Assembly (NCBI RefSeq): GCF_019175285.1
Contig: NC_056523.1
Coordinates: forward strand, 115,982,080 to 116,046,079
Source: Sceloporus undulatus
Taxonomy: Eukaryota; Chordata; Lepidosauria; Squamata; Phrynosomatidae
Direction of reading: 5' to 3'
DNA: 64,000 bases
Part shown: positions 9,590 through 20,189 of the stretch, in pieces
How positions within the stretch are numbered: position 1 is the stretch's first letter
How the letters are laid out: each line of letters begins with the position of its first letter
Made by a program: the position numbers and the translations under genes
Notes under the pieces: model-generated
Databases searched by the model: none
The model's input: only the letters and a program-made list of their open reading frames with translations
What the model was told of the DNA's origin: nothing

Positions 9590-10175
9590 AACTCAAGGAG
9601 TTATATTCATAATGGCTGAGAATACTCAAAGATCCAGGACATAACTGAAAAGGTATGGGTGCATTTAGGTTCTAGGTAGGTGCTGAGGCCCAGCAATAGG
9701 AGCTTAAAGGCCACAAAAAAGAAGCGGTTCAGAACTCAAGGAAGAGAAAAGCATCTGAGTCTGTTTACTGCAAGGCAGGAGCATGCACACATGCAAACAC
9801 ACAGCAGAGAAATATAAAACATAACTTAAATCAAGAGTAAAATAAAATATGGGAACATGATAACTAAATGAGCCAGCAGAGGGAGTATGGAGATCACTGG
9901 TTGCACCCAAATGTAAGCCAGACTTTGTTTCTCCAGCTGGACAGCAGTGCTTTCCCCTCTTAGAACAGTTTATGTCTCCAGTAAGTCCTGCTTTTCTGGA
10001 AACTCTTTAACAACTTGAGTCGTGTCAAACATGTTGACAGCACAATTGTGTTCTCATTGTCTACTTAATCCTAGGCCACTGAGGTGAACAAAAACAAAGC
10101 TAAAAAATTCAAATGAATTTCACTGAAGTTCATTCAGCAATGTGTTTGCAAAAGTGGGTTGCAATCATTATGCAA
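9590..10175. other. Unassigned sequence
   Basis: No recognised gene or repeat. A 68-codon minus frame (9704-9910) has no motif. Confidence 0.4.
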
Positions 10176-10180
10176 GTAAC

Positions 10181-10830
10181 TGTCATGCCCAGCCTGGAAG
10201 ATGGCTTGGAGGACTCAGAGGATGAGCTAGAGCCTCTGGGATCTGAACCTATAATGGAGGAGCCAGAGCCCCAGGGGCTTGAACCTGTAATGGAGGAGCC
10301 AGAGGCTGGCCCTAGTTCTGCTGGAGCAGAGTCTATGGCCCCTCCAGAGGTTCAGCAGTCATGGTTGCCTGGTGCCGAGGCTGTGGACATGGAGGAGGAT
10401 CTGGGCACTGTGCCTACCTTCAATGAGCGTCGAGCAGAAAGAGAGGGCCTTCGAAGATCTCGGAGGCTGTATCAGAAGCGTCTTCGTAATCAGGCACAGC
10501 TGAAGGCAGCTCCTTGCCTTCTTAAGCACCTGGAGCATGTGTGGTTCTTTGCCAGTGGATATCTGACTCTTTTAGAGGAAAGACTCTGTCTCTGGCTCCT
10601 TGGCTTCTTGTCTTGACTACCCGGAAACTTGACCTTAGACTGCTTTATCTACCTGCCTATCTGTTACCCTGAACCTCGGACCGTCTGACAATTCTTCTGG
10701 TAAACCCTTTTGGTAAAGCTACTGTAACTCTCCAGGACTGTGTAGCTTACACTGACTTTGCTGTGCTGGGAGGGGGTTGTTTGTTTGAAAACTAGCTGTC
10801 TTATCAGCCCTTTGGCTGCTTTCCCGGACA
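10181..10830 (+). mobile_element. Solo LTR, probably Ty3/Gypsy type
   Basis: The 650-bp unit starts TGTCATGCCC and ends CGGACA. It is flanked by a perfect 5-base duplication GTAAC at 10176-10180 and 10831-10835. TG...CA ends and a 5-bp duplication define an LTR. No second LTR or internal region is adjacent, so it is a solo remnant left by LTR recombination. Its first half is open on the plus strand and encodes an acidic then basic peptide (EEPEAGPSS..., LRRSRRLYQKRLRNQ), as in vertebrate Gypsy LTRs, where I recall the polyprotein frame reaching into the LTR. The perfect duplication suggests moderate age. Ty3/Gypsy versus ERV is inferred. Confidence 0.8.
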
Positions 10831-10835
10831 GTAAC

Positions 10836-10925
10836 CAGGTCTTTGTTGTTGTTGTTGTTGTTGTTGTGTGCCTTCAAGTTGTTCCTACTCATGGTGACCC
10901 TAAGGTGATCCGAGTCTGAGGAAGG
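10836..10925 (-). mobile_element. tRNA-headed SINE, 3' end with (AAC)n tail
   Basis: On the minus strand CCTTAGGGTCACCATGAGTA, then AACTTGAAGGCACACAAC and repeated AAC form the SINE 3' end. The head is missing. Confidence 0.65.
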
Positions 10926-11351
10926 GTCTGCCTTCTGCACCTGGTGACTGCTGGCCAGGCAGTAAAGCAAGTCTCCTTCCTTTGCCACCTGACCAGCAAC
11001 TCTGACAGTCCTGGAAAAGGCTGTTGAAGAGAAGAGGAAGAAAATAATCCACACCAGGTATCAAGTATACTAGGTACACCACCTACCAATGGAAGGATTT
11101 GGGGTCTTGTCTCTTTTTTCCTTTTATGACGAACATGGCTGCCCCTACATTTCCTTCCATAATGTTGACCCAGCCCCTGGCAGGTTTAAAGAGTTGGTGC
11201 TCACTGCCACAGCTGTTTTACAGCCCAGAGGAGAACAGAAAGAAGAGGTATCCAGGCAACACTCATCCCCTGTTGAAGAAAAATAAAAACTGACCTTGCT
11301 TTCCCAAATTTCAACAAGTTGCTGATTATTCAGGAAGATGATGTCTTCTCT

Positions 11352-11443
11352 CCCCCCCCCCCCCCCACGAGGTTACGTCCCCGCTCCTCGCTTTGGCCCC
11401 TTTCCGCTCTTCAAAGCCACATTCCAGGGGCGGGGGGGGGGGG
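11352..11443. repeat. Poly-C and poly-G tracts in inverted arrangement
   Basis: Fifteen Cs (11352-11366) and twelve Gs (11432-11443, plus GGGG at 11427-11430) on the same strand are separated by about 60 bases containing several CpGs. Either tract can form quadruplex or i-motif structures, or the two can pair as a hairpin. Confidence 0.85.
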
Positions 11444-11459
11444 TTGGAAACCTTCATTT

Positions 11460-12440
11460 GAACCTCCTTAAGTGCTAGTTAGTGAAAAGTAGGATTGAAA
11501 TAATTCCAAAAGGCTAAGGAAGGTATACTTTGTAGATGATAGCAGCGGACCTCTGAGCTTAGGTCAGGATTAACTATGATATCAAGTACATTGCTGTATA
11601 AAGCCGTGGAAAAACTAAGGCATAGAACACCATTATTTCAGAGCCCCTCCATGTTTGCAAAGTGTCTGGACTAACTATGTGGCTAGAAACAAAAAACTGC
11701 AAAACTGAGAGGTTGCATTTATTTATGCTCAGTGATGATCATTTGATGTGAAATCACTGTTGTTGGGTTAGCAACAGAGGAAGGGAAAGAACTGGAGGCA
11801 GACTAGCAGGATCCTGAGTCCTCCTGTCTGGCCTTGTGCTCTTCCCTGAACTGCAACCAGATAAGCTCCCTTTTCCTTTGACACTAAGCTAGCAGCAGCA
11901 TTACTGCCAAGAGCTCCAGCTGAAGAGCAAAAGGTCTTGGAACTGTAGCATGCAGAAAATACCCGCCTCCTCTCTGTTCATTTTCGGAAGTGGGCCAAGG
12001 GTGAACTATAATCAAACCTATGGAATGCCTTATTGAAGCCTTCGACATTTGGCCACTCACTTATCATGACACTGTTGTGGGAAACTTCCTTTAACCACAG
12101 CAACGTGTTAAGATTTTGCTTTCATTTGGAAGTTATCTTGTTATATTGGTCTAAATGTGTTGGCTGCAAAAACTGGGAGAGCATCAAGATTTCAGTTTGA
12201 GCAGTTTATTCTAAAGTCGAACTTCCTGGATATGAGGAGTTTCCCATGAAAACTAGCATGCTGCTAAATGTCTTCCTCCTGACCCCAGAACCTTTCAGTG
12301 AATTGTTCCATTACAATTTTTAATGGAATTACTTTTTTACTTGCTTTACTTTACTGGCAAGTGTATTGCTAACAGTGTGCTGTTATGCATGTTTACACAA
12401 GAGAAGTCCTCATTGCATTCAATGAAACTTGCTTCCAGGC
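11460..12440. other. Unassigned sequence
   Basis: No gene or repeat family was recognised. Composition is ordinary. Confidence 0.4.
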
Positions 12441-12451
12441 AAATGTGTATC

Positions 12452-12633
12452 TTTTTTGTGGGTTTTTTGGGCTATGTGGCCATGTTCTAGCAGAGTTTCT
12501 TTCTGATGTTTCGCCAGATGCCAGCCACAGATGCTGGCGAAACGTCAGAAAGAAACTCTGCTAAAACATGGCCACATAGCCCAAAAAACCCACAAAAACT
12601 ATGGATGCCAGCCATGAAAGCCTTTGACTTTAC
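12452..12633. mobile_element. Foldback repeat, copy 2, with about 11-bp direct repeat
   Basis: Same family as 8012-8234: TTTTTGTGGGTTTTTTGGGC, GGCCATGTTC, the mirrored arm, then the one-sided extension ACTATGGATGCCAGCCATGA. It is flanked by AAATGTGTAT at 12441-12450 and 12634-12643; the match is 11 bases if the preceding C is counted. The palindrome centre is shortened, so the CTGANGA half of the hammerhead-like core is absent, while stem II, GAAAC and GTC remain. A 10-11 bp duplication is longer than for hAT or mariner elements and suits a retroelement or Mutator-like mechanism. Confidence 0.75.
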
Positions 12634-12659
12634 AAATGTGTATAAATTTTCAGGCTAAG

Positions 12660-14255
12660 GCTGCAGGTCAATATCCACTTACCTGGCAAAAAGCTTCATT
12701 CAGTTCAGATGGTCTTACTTTTGAGTAAAATAATTTGCTGACTTTCTCTCTTATTAAAAAAATATGTTGGGGTTACTAATGATATTCTCGTCACCAACTA
12801 AAGTTGCAGGACTTGGAGTTCAAGAATGTCAGGAGGGCCAGCTGTTACATATTAAGTAGACACAACTGGTTATCCGTTATTTTAAGGATGATGCCAGATG
12901 ACTATTTGGTCTACTGGTCTACCTCAGCAATATTGTTCTTATGCAGTATTACGTGTACAGCTCTGTGGTTTACAAGCACCCTGGAATGCAGAAATATGAA
13001 TGGGCAATGTGCTCTCTCCATGCATACCATAACTGAAGATCATGCTCTCATATTTGTGAATTTCTATGCATTGAATTTTTTGCACCTTTTTGGTTAACAT
13101 CATTATTATTCTGTCTTTTTCTCATCCCCAAAACAGCTTAAAATGTAATAATAAAGATAAAATGCCTAACAAAGGTGTTGCCACAATATGGACTTTGAAA
13201 CTGATTAGCATCTGTCAGCCTCAACCAGAGCTTGCAAAATTTACTTTTTGGACTATAGTTACTAGTATCTCCCAGTCTGGATGGCCAAATGTAATTCAAA
13301 GAGTAGGTTTTGTAGTTCTGCCCTTTACCTGTAAGAGGATTTAAAATATACATTCCTTAATACTGCAGCAGTCACAGCTGTTTTAAACAACCACCTGTAA
13401 AATGAATGGTTTTAGAAAAATTCATATAGTTGTGCAACTCAGCAAAACACTCAGAATAGCTTTTACCTATTCACTAGCTTAGGCTCTGGGATATGGAGTG
13501 GAATATAAATATTACAACAAAGGTAGGCAATTTGGTACCTTCTGTAGCTTTTGGACTACATTTGCCATAAGTCCTAATTGATTTTTTTTTAAATCCCATT
13601 TGAAAATTCTCTCTGGTGGGAAATCCCATTCAAAACTGACAAGAACTCTATAAGAAGTCAAGCATTCCACTTTCAAAACTTTGTTCATTATATTCTAAAT
13701 TTACATGAAGGAAGAAAGGAAGGTAAAATATTGTATACCTTCCATCCTGGTGAAGCTATGAAGATGGACTTGTAGTCTGTACCAAATGATTTTCCAGTTA
13801 GCAAGATTTAAAGAGTATATTAGGAGGAAATGTATTTTACTTCATGCAGGGACATTAGCAACTGAGTTATAGCAGCTGTGTGACTGGGTGATTAAGAGGA
13901 GAACACAAGTGGAGCTTATTAAAGATCAGGTACTATAACTGAGAGAAGATATTGAGGAGGGAGACTTATACTTAACCTGGATCTTGAAATGGTTGGAGGC
14001 TGTAGTGGATGAACTTTTAGAGAGCAAACTTTGAAGGTAATCTAAGATGTTTGGGAGTGGAAGGTTGTTGGTGTATGTTTTATTTGCCCTAGGCATTCTA
14101 ACAGTTCTGATATTTAATAATTTGAGGGCAGGGATTCTAACTCACCCGTTTATCTGGTCTGCCGGTATTCTACATGTTAGGTAAAGTGCAATGGTGTGTG
14201 TTGCTGTGATATCTTTTTAAAAAATCAGCTGCTGAAAGCTCTTCCTCAATGCTTT
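12660..14255. other. Mostly unassigned sequence
   Basis: No gene was supported. Short frames at 12804-13097 and 13090-13344 lack recognisable domains. At 13525-13575, GGTAGGCAATTTGGTACC followed by TTTTGGACTACATTTG looks like a decayed copy of a hAT MITE with 'ggactacaactccca'-type sequence. Confidence 0.4.
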
Positions 14256-14257
14256 CA

Positions 14258-14571
14258 TAGGTTGAGTCTCCCTTCTCCATAATGCCCAAATCCCAAAATT
14301 GTCCATGTGAATGGCTGAGATAGTGATACTTTTATACTTTCTGAAAAGTAACAGAAATTGTTTCATGTACAACATTATTAAAAATATTGTATATAAAATT
14401 ATTGTCATACTCTGTGTAGAAAGTGTATATTAAATGCAAATGAATTTCATGTTTAGATTCAGGTCCCATTTCCACAATATCTTATTACGTATATGCAAAT
14501 GTTCAAAAATCTGAAGAAGTCCAAAATCAAAAACACTTCTGATCCCAAGCACTCAGTGGAGACTCAACCTG
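14258..14571 (-). mobile_element. Tigger-type (pogo/TcMar) MITE, copy 1
   Basis: Termini AGGTTGAGTCTCC and GGAGACTCAACCTG are inverted repeats, and TA follows the right end. Read on the minus strand, the interior (ATCTAAACATGAAATTCATT, then ATTTTATATACAATATTTTT) matches the element at 54543-54887 and, from memory, primate Tigger elements with CAGGTTGAG termini. It is about 314 bp with no transposase frame. Confidence 0.8.
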
Positions 14572-14989
14572 TACCAAAGGTAGACACTGTGGTGCCTTCT
14601 AGATCTTTCTCTATAATTTTTGACTGTTGGTTAGGGCTGATAGGAGTTGTGGGCAAAGTAAGGCCTTGGGCAGCCAGTATTTTTTCTGCGTTTCCATAAA
14701 CTATCTTCACCTGTTTGCTTTCACCAAGCCTGCTTCCCCTTCTCTAGTATTGTGAGGAAAATTCATCTGCTGAGTTGGGTTCTTTACATGGGGGGAGGGG
14801 GGACAGGAAACCATTTTGTCCTTTGCCTCAGGTAGAAAAATCTCTTAGGCGGATTCTGGTAAGAATAGAACCTAGACAAATTCTGAAGTTCAGATAACTG
14901 GATTAAATTAATTTGCACTCCATTGTCATGTTGATATTAAAACGTGGGTCCTCTGAATAGTTGTAGAATTAACTTTGCATTCTTTCTGG

Positions 14990-15235
14990 TTTTGTTGTTG
15001 TGTGTCTTCAGATCATTTCCAACATATGGAGACCCTATCATGGGTTTTGTTTGGGTTTTTTTGACAAGATTTGTTCAGAGGAGTTTGCCATAGCTTTCCT
15101 CTGAGGCTGAGGGATTGTGGCATGTCCAAGGTCACCCAGTGGGCTTCCATGACCTAGTGGGATTTGAACCCTGGTCTCCCAGAATCCTAGTCCAACATGT
15201 AAACCACTACACCACACTGACTCTCACTGGAGGCA
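14990..15235 (-). mobile_element. tRNA-headed MIR-like SINE, nearly complete
   Basis: In sense: a tRNA-like head with A box (TGTAGTGGTTTACATG) and B box (GGTTCAAATCC), then CCACTGGGTGACCTTGG, CTCAGCCTCAGAGGA, a CAAATCTTGTC segment, CATGATAGGGTCTCCATATG and a GAAGACACACAAC tail. It is the longest example of the family that recurs about ten times in this window. Pol III promoter boxes are visible, but the copy is diverged and probably inactive. Confidence 0.85.
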
Positions 15236-15239
15236 ATCC

Positions 15240-15690
15240 ACAGAGTAATTTACACGTTCTGTAATAAGTTCTGGGTGAAACTAAAGAAGTACCCAGGGTT
15301 AAAGGAAATGTTCAAAGATGATCACTTACACAGTTCTACAGTGTAAACATATGTAATCAGCATAATGTATTCTTTAAAACCCAGTAACCCTGGGTGGTGA
15401 GGATTTTTTCCCCCATTCAGTAATTCTCATCTCTAAGCATTTCCTGATGATAAAACAACAGGGCCTGATCTTATTCCCACTGGGTGGGATGTTGTGATCC
15501 TAAGATGTGGGAGGCAGGAAGGAGCGAGTTCAATGAAAACCATATGTTGTCAGACTTTCCCTCTGTTTGGTTTGTGAACATTATGCTACAGAAAAGAGAT
15601 ACTAGCTTCAGCTATCATCCAGTTTGTGTAAGCTAACTGGGAAACCTATTTTGTATGTCTTAGATGATCTGAAGGCAAAATGTGGTTTTA
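15240..15690. other. Unassigned sequence
   Basis: No gene or repeat recognised. Confidence 0.4.
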
Positions 15691-15695
15691 TTGCT

Positions 15696-15832
15696 ACAGG
15701 CCAGGAGTGGCAATCTTGGACCACCAGATGTTTGTGGCACTGTGACTCTTCACTACTGGTTGTACTGACTAGGAGTTGCTGGGACTTGCAATTCAACAAA
15801 ATCTGTGAGGCTGGACAGTTCTCACCCCTGCA
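15696..15832. mobile_element. Short palindromic hAT-type MITE, decayed
   Basis: Left end CAGGAGTGGCAATCTTGGAC with CACCAGATG, and right end (inverse) CAGGGGTGAGAACTGTCCAG, are imperfect inverted repeats. The centre holds ACTAGGAGTTGCTGGGACTT, as in the common reptile hAT MITEs. No clear target duplication. Confidence 0.55.
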
Positions 15833-15964
15833 TTAGGAGTAGAAATCTCAGTGGCATGGGGGCTCATGCCACTGAGTTTTCAGCACTTACAGTAGGGGTA
15901 AGAATGCAGCTGTCTCCCAGGTTTTGTTGACCCTGGGCTTCTATTTCTACATTTTAATTTGGGT

Positions 15965-16195
15965 TATAATTAGAGTATTGGACTACCACTCTGGAAACCA
16001 GGGTTCAAATTCCCATTCAACCATAGAAACCCACTGGGTGATCTTGGTCACGTCACACACTCTCAGCCTCAGAGGAAGACAAAGGCAAACCTCACTTTGA
16101 ACAATTCTTGCCTAGCAAACCCTGTAATAAGTTTGCATTAGAGTCACCATAAATTAGAAATGACTTGAAGGCATGCCAGCACACATAATAATCAG
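15965..16195 (+). mobile_element. tRNA-headed SINE
   Basis: B box GGGTTCAAATTCC, then CCCACTGGGTGATCTTGG, CTCTCAGCCTCAGAGGA, ACAATTCTTGCCTAGC and AAATGACTTGAAGGCATG. The A box is decayed. Confidence 0.75.
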
Positions 16196-16301
16196 GAGTG
16201 TAGCTACAGGGAGGACAAAATGAGGGAACTGCTTCCCAAATAAGATTTTCTCTCCCCCACATGCATTTTGTTTTCAGTTTCCAAATTTCTAACATTGTAT
16301 C

Positions 16302-16432
16302 CATCGTGGTGTAGTGGTTTGAGTATTGGACTATGACTCTGGAGATCAGGGTTAGAGTCCTGGTTCGGCCATGGAAACCGCTGGTTTCCACCATAAACTG
16401 GAAATTACTTGTAGGCACACAACAACAGTAGC
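16302..16432 (+). mobile_element. SINE of the same family with internal deletion
   Basis: The head is well preserved (A box GTGGTGTAGTGGTTTGAG, B-box region AGGGTTAGAGTCC). It jumps from CATGGAAACCGC straight to ACCATAAACTGGAAATTAC, then TTGTAGGCACACAAC, so about 100 bases of the body are missing. The head and tail joined this way resemble a short derivative. Confidence 0.7.
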
Positions 16433-16434
16433 TT

Positions 16435-17385
16435 AACACTTCAGTTGGGCATTTAGAAATACAGGCCATGATCTGGCATAATTGTAATTACAATTACAGA
16501 GCTCTGTCATCATAGTTATAATTGACAATGGTCCCTCAGACCTACCTTCACAGCCTAACAGTGCCCCGTCTTCTGAGGCACTGGACATCGGAACTCTGGG
16601 AAATGGTGTCCTCATTCAGCTTATGATATTGTAACTGCTGAACATTCATGTACTCATTCAAAGAAGAGGGACAGACAATATTACCAGGGAAATGTGAACA
16701 CAAAAAACAATAACAGTTCTATATGTTAAATAATTTTAGCATCTCGCTCTCTGTAATGAGAAAAATATGTCTCTGCCTTCCTTGGTGCTCTAGAACAGCC
16801 AAAAGAAGCCTGGGCACAGAAGACTGAATTCCTCTTCTTGAAAGACCCCAAAAAGTACATATACAGTGCATAGCTCCCATCTATGCCTGCAAATATCACC
16901 AAGTGGATGCCTGCCATCCAGGGTTTTAATTCTGCTGCAATCCTTTGCTATTTTATATACTACTAATCTTAACAGTCAACTCTTTTATTTCCAAATTTGC
17001 ACTCTCCTGCTTGGCTTGCTCAGCAGTCAGGAAGCCTGCTTACAGGAAAGAATTTGTGTTACTAGCTATCACCTTCACTCTTTCAATCTTTATTTGAAAG
17101 TATTTGTGTCATTGACTGTTCTGGGCTGAACATCAAGGAAGAGGGGGGAGCATGTCTGCTTGCCCACTCCCCCACATGTCTCTGTCTTTCTTTTTAAAGC
17201 AAACAAATCATTCCTCCCTCAGGCCTCCAGTTTTGGTGATAAATGTTTAGTCACAACTGACAGAAAATACAGAGATTCATCTACTAGACCACAAAAGAGG
17301 TCTTAAAGACAAACTGAACCTTAAGTCTTTGTTCCATGTCAAAGCAGATGCAGCTTGACTTTTGCCTTTAACATTAATAAGGATG
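16435..17385. other. Unassigned sequence
   Basis: No gene supported. Short frames on both strands have no motif. A small palindrome AATTGTAATTACAATT lies at 16478-16493. Confidence 0.4.
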
Positions 17386-17387
17386 TA

Positions 17388-17500
17388 GTTCTCCAAATGC
17401 GTTGGATGTCAGCATCCCTAACTAACATAGCCAATGGTAAGGAAGGGTGGCGATTGTAGTCCAATAAACTGTGAAAGCTCTGCATTATTCTTTCCTAGCA
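17388..17500. mobile_element. Decayed hAT-type MITE fragment
   Basis: TTCTCCAAATGCGTTGGATG and GGCGATTGTAGTCCAATAAA resemble the mirrored arms of the family at 15696-15832. Termini are not recoverable. Confidence 0.35.
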
Positions 17501-18655
17501 GAAATGCATGGTTTTATATTTTTAAAAATCAAGAAAACTGAATAATCTGTTGTTGTTTTCCCCTGTACTGTACTGAATGCCTGACTCCACATTTGGCCAC
17601 AGGCAAATAATGGTGAAATTATTAGTAGAATTTTTTTTCCCCATGAAGGAGATTGGAGACTCTTGGGTCTCTAAGGAAATGGACTTGGGAGCCACAGGCT
17701 GCATATTGCCCACTTCTGGGCTTGTTGATATATATATATATAGTAGTTTCACTTTGAAATAGTAGCCGAGGCTACTGTTTGACACCACTTGCTTGTCTAG
17801 ACCAGTACTGTCTACTGTGACCTGAAGCCAAGCTCCAGGCTCTCAGGGAGAACTCTTTCCCCTCACTTGCTCTCTGAGATTCTTTTCACTGGAGATGTGG
17901 GAGGCTGAACCTGGAACCTTTGAATGCATCTGTTCTCCTACTCAACTGTGATTTCTTCCATTTGTTTACAGACGTGTGTGCCCCCCCAATCACAAATTTT
18001 TGAGCTCTGTTTTACATCTTTAAAAAACCAGCATCTTATCACTGATCTCACTGTAAAAACAGTGGCTGTGTTGGCTCCAGAATACATTATCAGACCAACA
18101 GGAGTTAAACCTGCCCCAAGACCTGTAGCACATTTGCAAGAGGCTTGCTTAGTTATGAAGGCAAATACTTGAGGAAAACTGCAAAATGAAGAAGATTTAG
18201 CTTTCCGGCACTTTATGTTTGATTTCATAATAAAAATAATTAATGATCACTATCATGTTGGCTACTATGGATGCCTTAACTCTCTTAAGGCAACATCCTC
18301 CGCTGAAATAAATAAATGAGAGAACACTACCTGTTACCTTCACTTCCCAGTGATCTTGTTCAGGAGAAAAATGGTTTCACAGGTTATTTGTCTCAGGCTG
18401 ATTTCAACTACTACTTTTCAATACCAAAATGGGTTGGAACTTGCATCCACACAATCCTGCCCCACATATGGAGATTAATAATTAGGGCACCTTTCCTTAG
18501 AAACATCCCTAAAATATTACCAGTGTAATATCCAAGGACCAGGTACTCTCACCAGTGGGTCCACTGTGGAATTGGCTTCCTCTACACCTCCTTCAGTTTT
18601 GTGTGACTCCTTCAGTATTTATTTAACATGAGACTTACACTTTATCTATTCAATA
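17500..18655. other. Unassigned sequence
   Basis: No gene or repeat family recognised apart from a short (TA)n run at about 17730-17742. Confidence 0.4.
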
Positions 18656-18661
18656 GTCAAA

Positions 18662-18855
18662 AATGAAGTGGAATGGTCCCATAATTTTTTGGTAATGGGA
18701 AACTGCTGTGAACAAAAAGATACGGGACCATTCCACTTCATTGACAGGAGAAGGATGGGATGAGTGCGATGTCGTGGAATGTCGTGTGATAATTTTTGTG
18801 CAATCACACAATAAGGATGGGAACATCCCATTTCTCTCCCATCCTTTTTCTTCAT
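18662..18855. repeat. Pair of adjacent hairpins
   Basis: AATGAAGTGGAATGGTCCC at 18662-18680 is exactly mirrored at 18724-18742 (19 of 19 bases). Immediately after, the second unit is made of GGATGGGATG/CATCCCATT and GTGTGAT/ATCACAC stems up to about 18845. It may be a MITE, but no relative was seen in the window. Confidence 0.7.
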
Positions 18856-18859
18856 TTGA

Positions 18860-19118
18860 ATAATCTCCTTTATTAAATGCTACCATGTGTCTTTTCAAAG
18901 CTGTACATATGAAAGGTGATTGTGTATATAGTTTAAAGTTCTTACATTGTCCTGTGATAGTTTTAAGGGACCAGAAAGGGATTTAATCTGCTCATAAATA
19001 ATGAATTATTTTTTCAAATTTATCACTGAAGCCAAGCTGTCTTTATCTACATAGAATTGTAGTCATTATACTAACCAAGTAAGCATGATGCTGTAGTCTA
19101 CAAAGGACTCTTCTGTTT
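18860..19118. other. Unassigned sequence
   Basis: AT-rich; nothing recognised. Confidence 0.35.
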
Positions 19119-19120
19119 CT

Positions 19121-20188
19121 AATAATAAATAATAATAATATTTATTTGTATACCGCCCTCTGGCAAACCAATCCGGGCGGTTAACAACAGTAAAATATAA
19201 AATATGACAATTAAAAACACTTTATCCCTCCCCCCCTTAAGACAGTATTAAATAGTATAACATATTAATAATACAATATCAAGGATAAAAACAGCAATTA
19301 AAACTAAAAACCCTGATATCCCTCTGTTGATCCTCAACCATCTCTAAGATGGGGCCACGGGAGGAATGAGGGAATCAGGGAACCTGGGAACCTGGGCCGG
19401 GATGGTTAATCTGGAAAGGCCTGCCGGAAGAGATCCGTCTTGACCGCTTTTTTAAAGCTGTCTAATGATGTTATCTGACAGATCTCATCCGGCAGGTCGT
19501 TCCAGAGTTTGGGGGCGACAGCAGAGAATGCCCTCTGGGAGGTTGCCGCAAGCCTAGATTTTAGAGGCTGCAGTAAGTTCCTCCCAGAGGACCGGAGAGC
19601 GTGGGGAGGATTGTACGGGAGGAGGCGGTCTCTAAGATAGTTTGGACCCAAGCCATTTAGGGCTTTAAAGGTGATAACCAACACCTTGTACTGGGCCCGG
19701 AAGCTGATAGGCAGCCAGTGGAGGGACCTCAAAACCGGAGTAATGTGGTCCCTCCTAGATGTACCTGACACAAGCCTGGCTGCCATGTTTTGAACCAGCT
19801 GTAATTTCCGAGTCAAGCACAGGGGTAGCCCCATGTAGAGTGCATTACAGAAATCAAGGCGTGAGGTTACCAGTGCGTGCACAACCGTCTCGAGATCCCT
19901 TACTTCCAGAAAAGGGCGCAGCTGGCGTATCAGCCGAAGCTGATAACAGGCACTCCTGACCGTCGCATTTACCTGATTTGTCATCAGGAGCGACGAGTCA
20001 AGGAGCACCCCCAGACTGCGAACACAGTCGCTGGAGGAGAGTGTGACCCCATCCAGGACTGGAGGTTGCAACCCAATTCTTGGTTTCGGGGCCGCTACCA
20101 TGAGCACCTCCGTCTTGTCTGGATTCAGTTTCAATCTGTTTTTCCTCATCCAGCCCATTACCGCCTGAAGACAAAGTTCTAGAGACAA
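19121..20188 (-). mobile_element. L2-clade LINE, 5'-truncated, open C-terminal frame
   Basis: An uninterrupted 260-codon frame (20188 to 19406) covers the end of the RT palm, the thumb and the C-terminus: VMGWMRKNRLKLNPDKTEVL, HALVTSRLDFCNALYMGLPL, HWLPISFRAQYKVLVITFKAL, APKLWNDLPDEI. It lacks the endonuclease and the catalytic YADD. The 3' UTR ends in a hairpin, CCGCCC...GGGCGG, then TATACAAATAAATATT and (ATT)n. The open frame and clean ends make it one of the younger-looking L2 copies in the window. Truncation falls at about 20188; I found no clear target duplication. Confidence 0.88.
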
Positions 20189-20189
20189 A

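Noticed and set aside
10113-10616. 167-codon open frame with acidic and Arg-rich parts
   Set aside because: It lies almost wholly inside the solo LTR bounded by GTAAC duplications and starts outside it, so it is not a host gene.
12804-13344. Possible membrane protein (two hydrophobic short frames)
   Set aside because: No homology pattern, no splice sites of note, and composition like the flanking AT-rich DNA.
14990-15235. tRNA gene, because of A and B boxes
   Set aside because: No cloverleaf; the boxes belong to the SINE head. The same holds for the other SINE copies.
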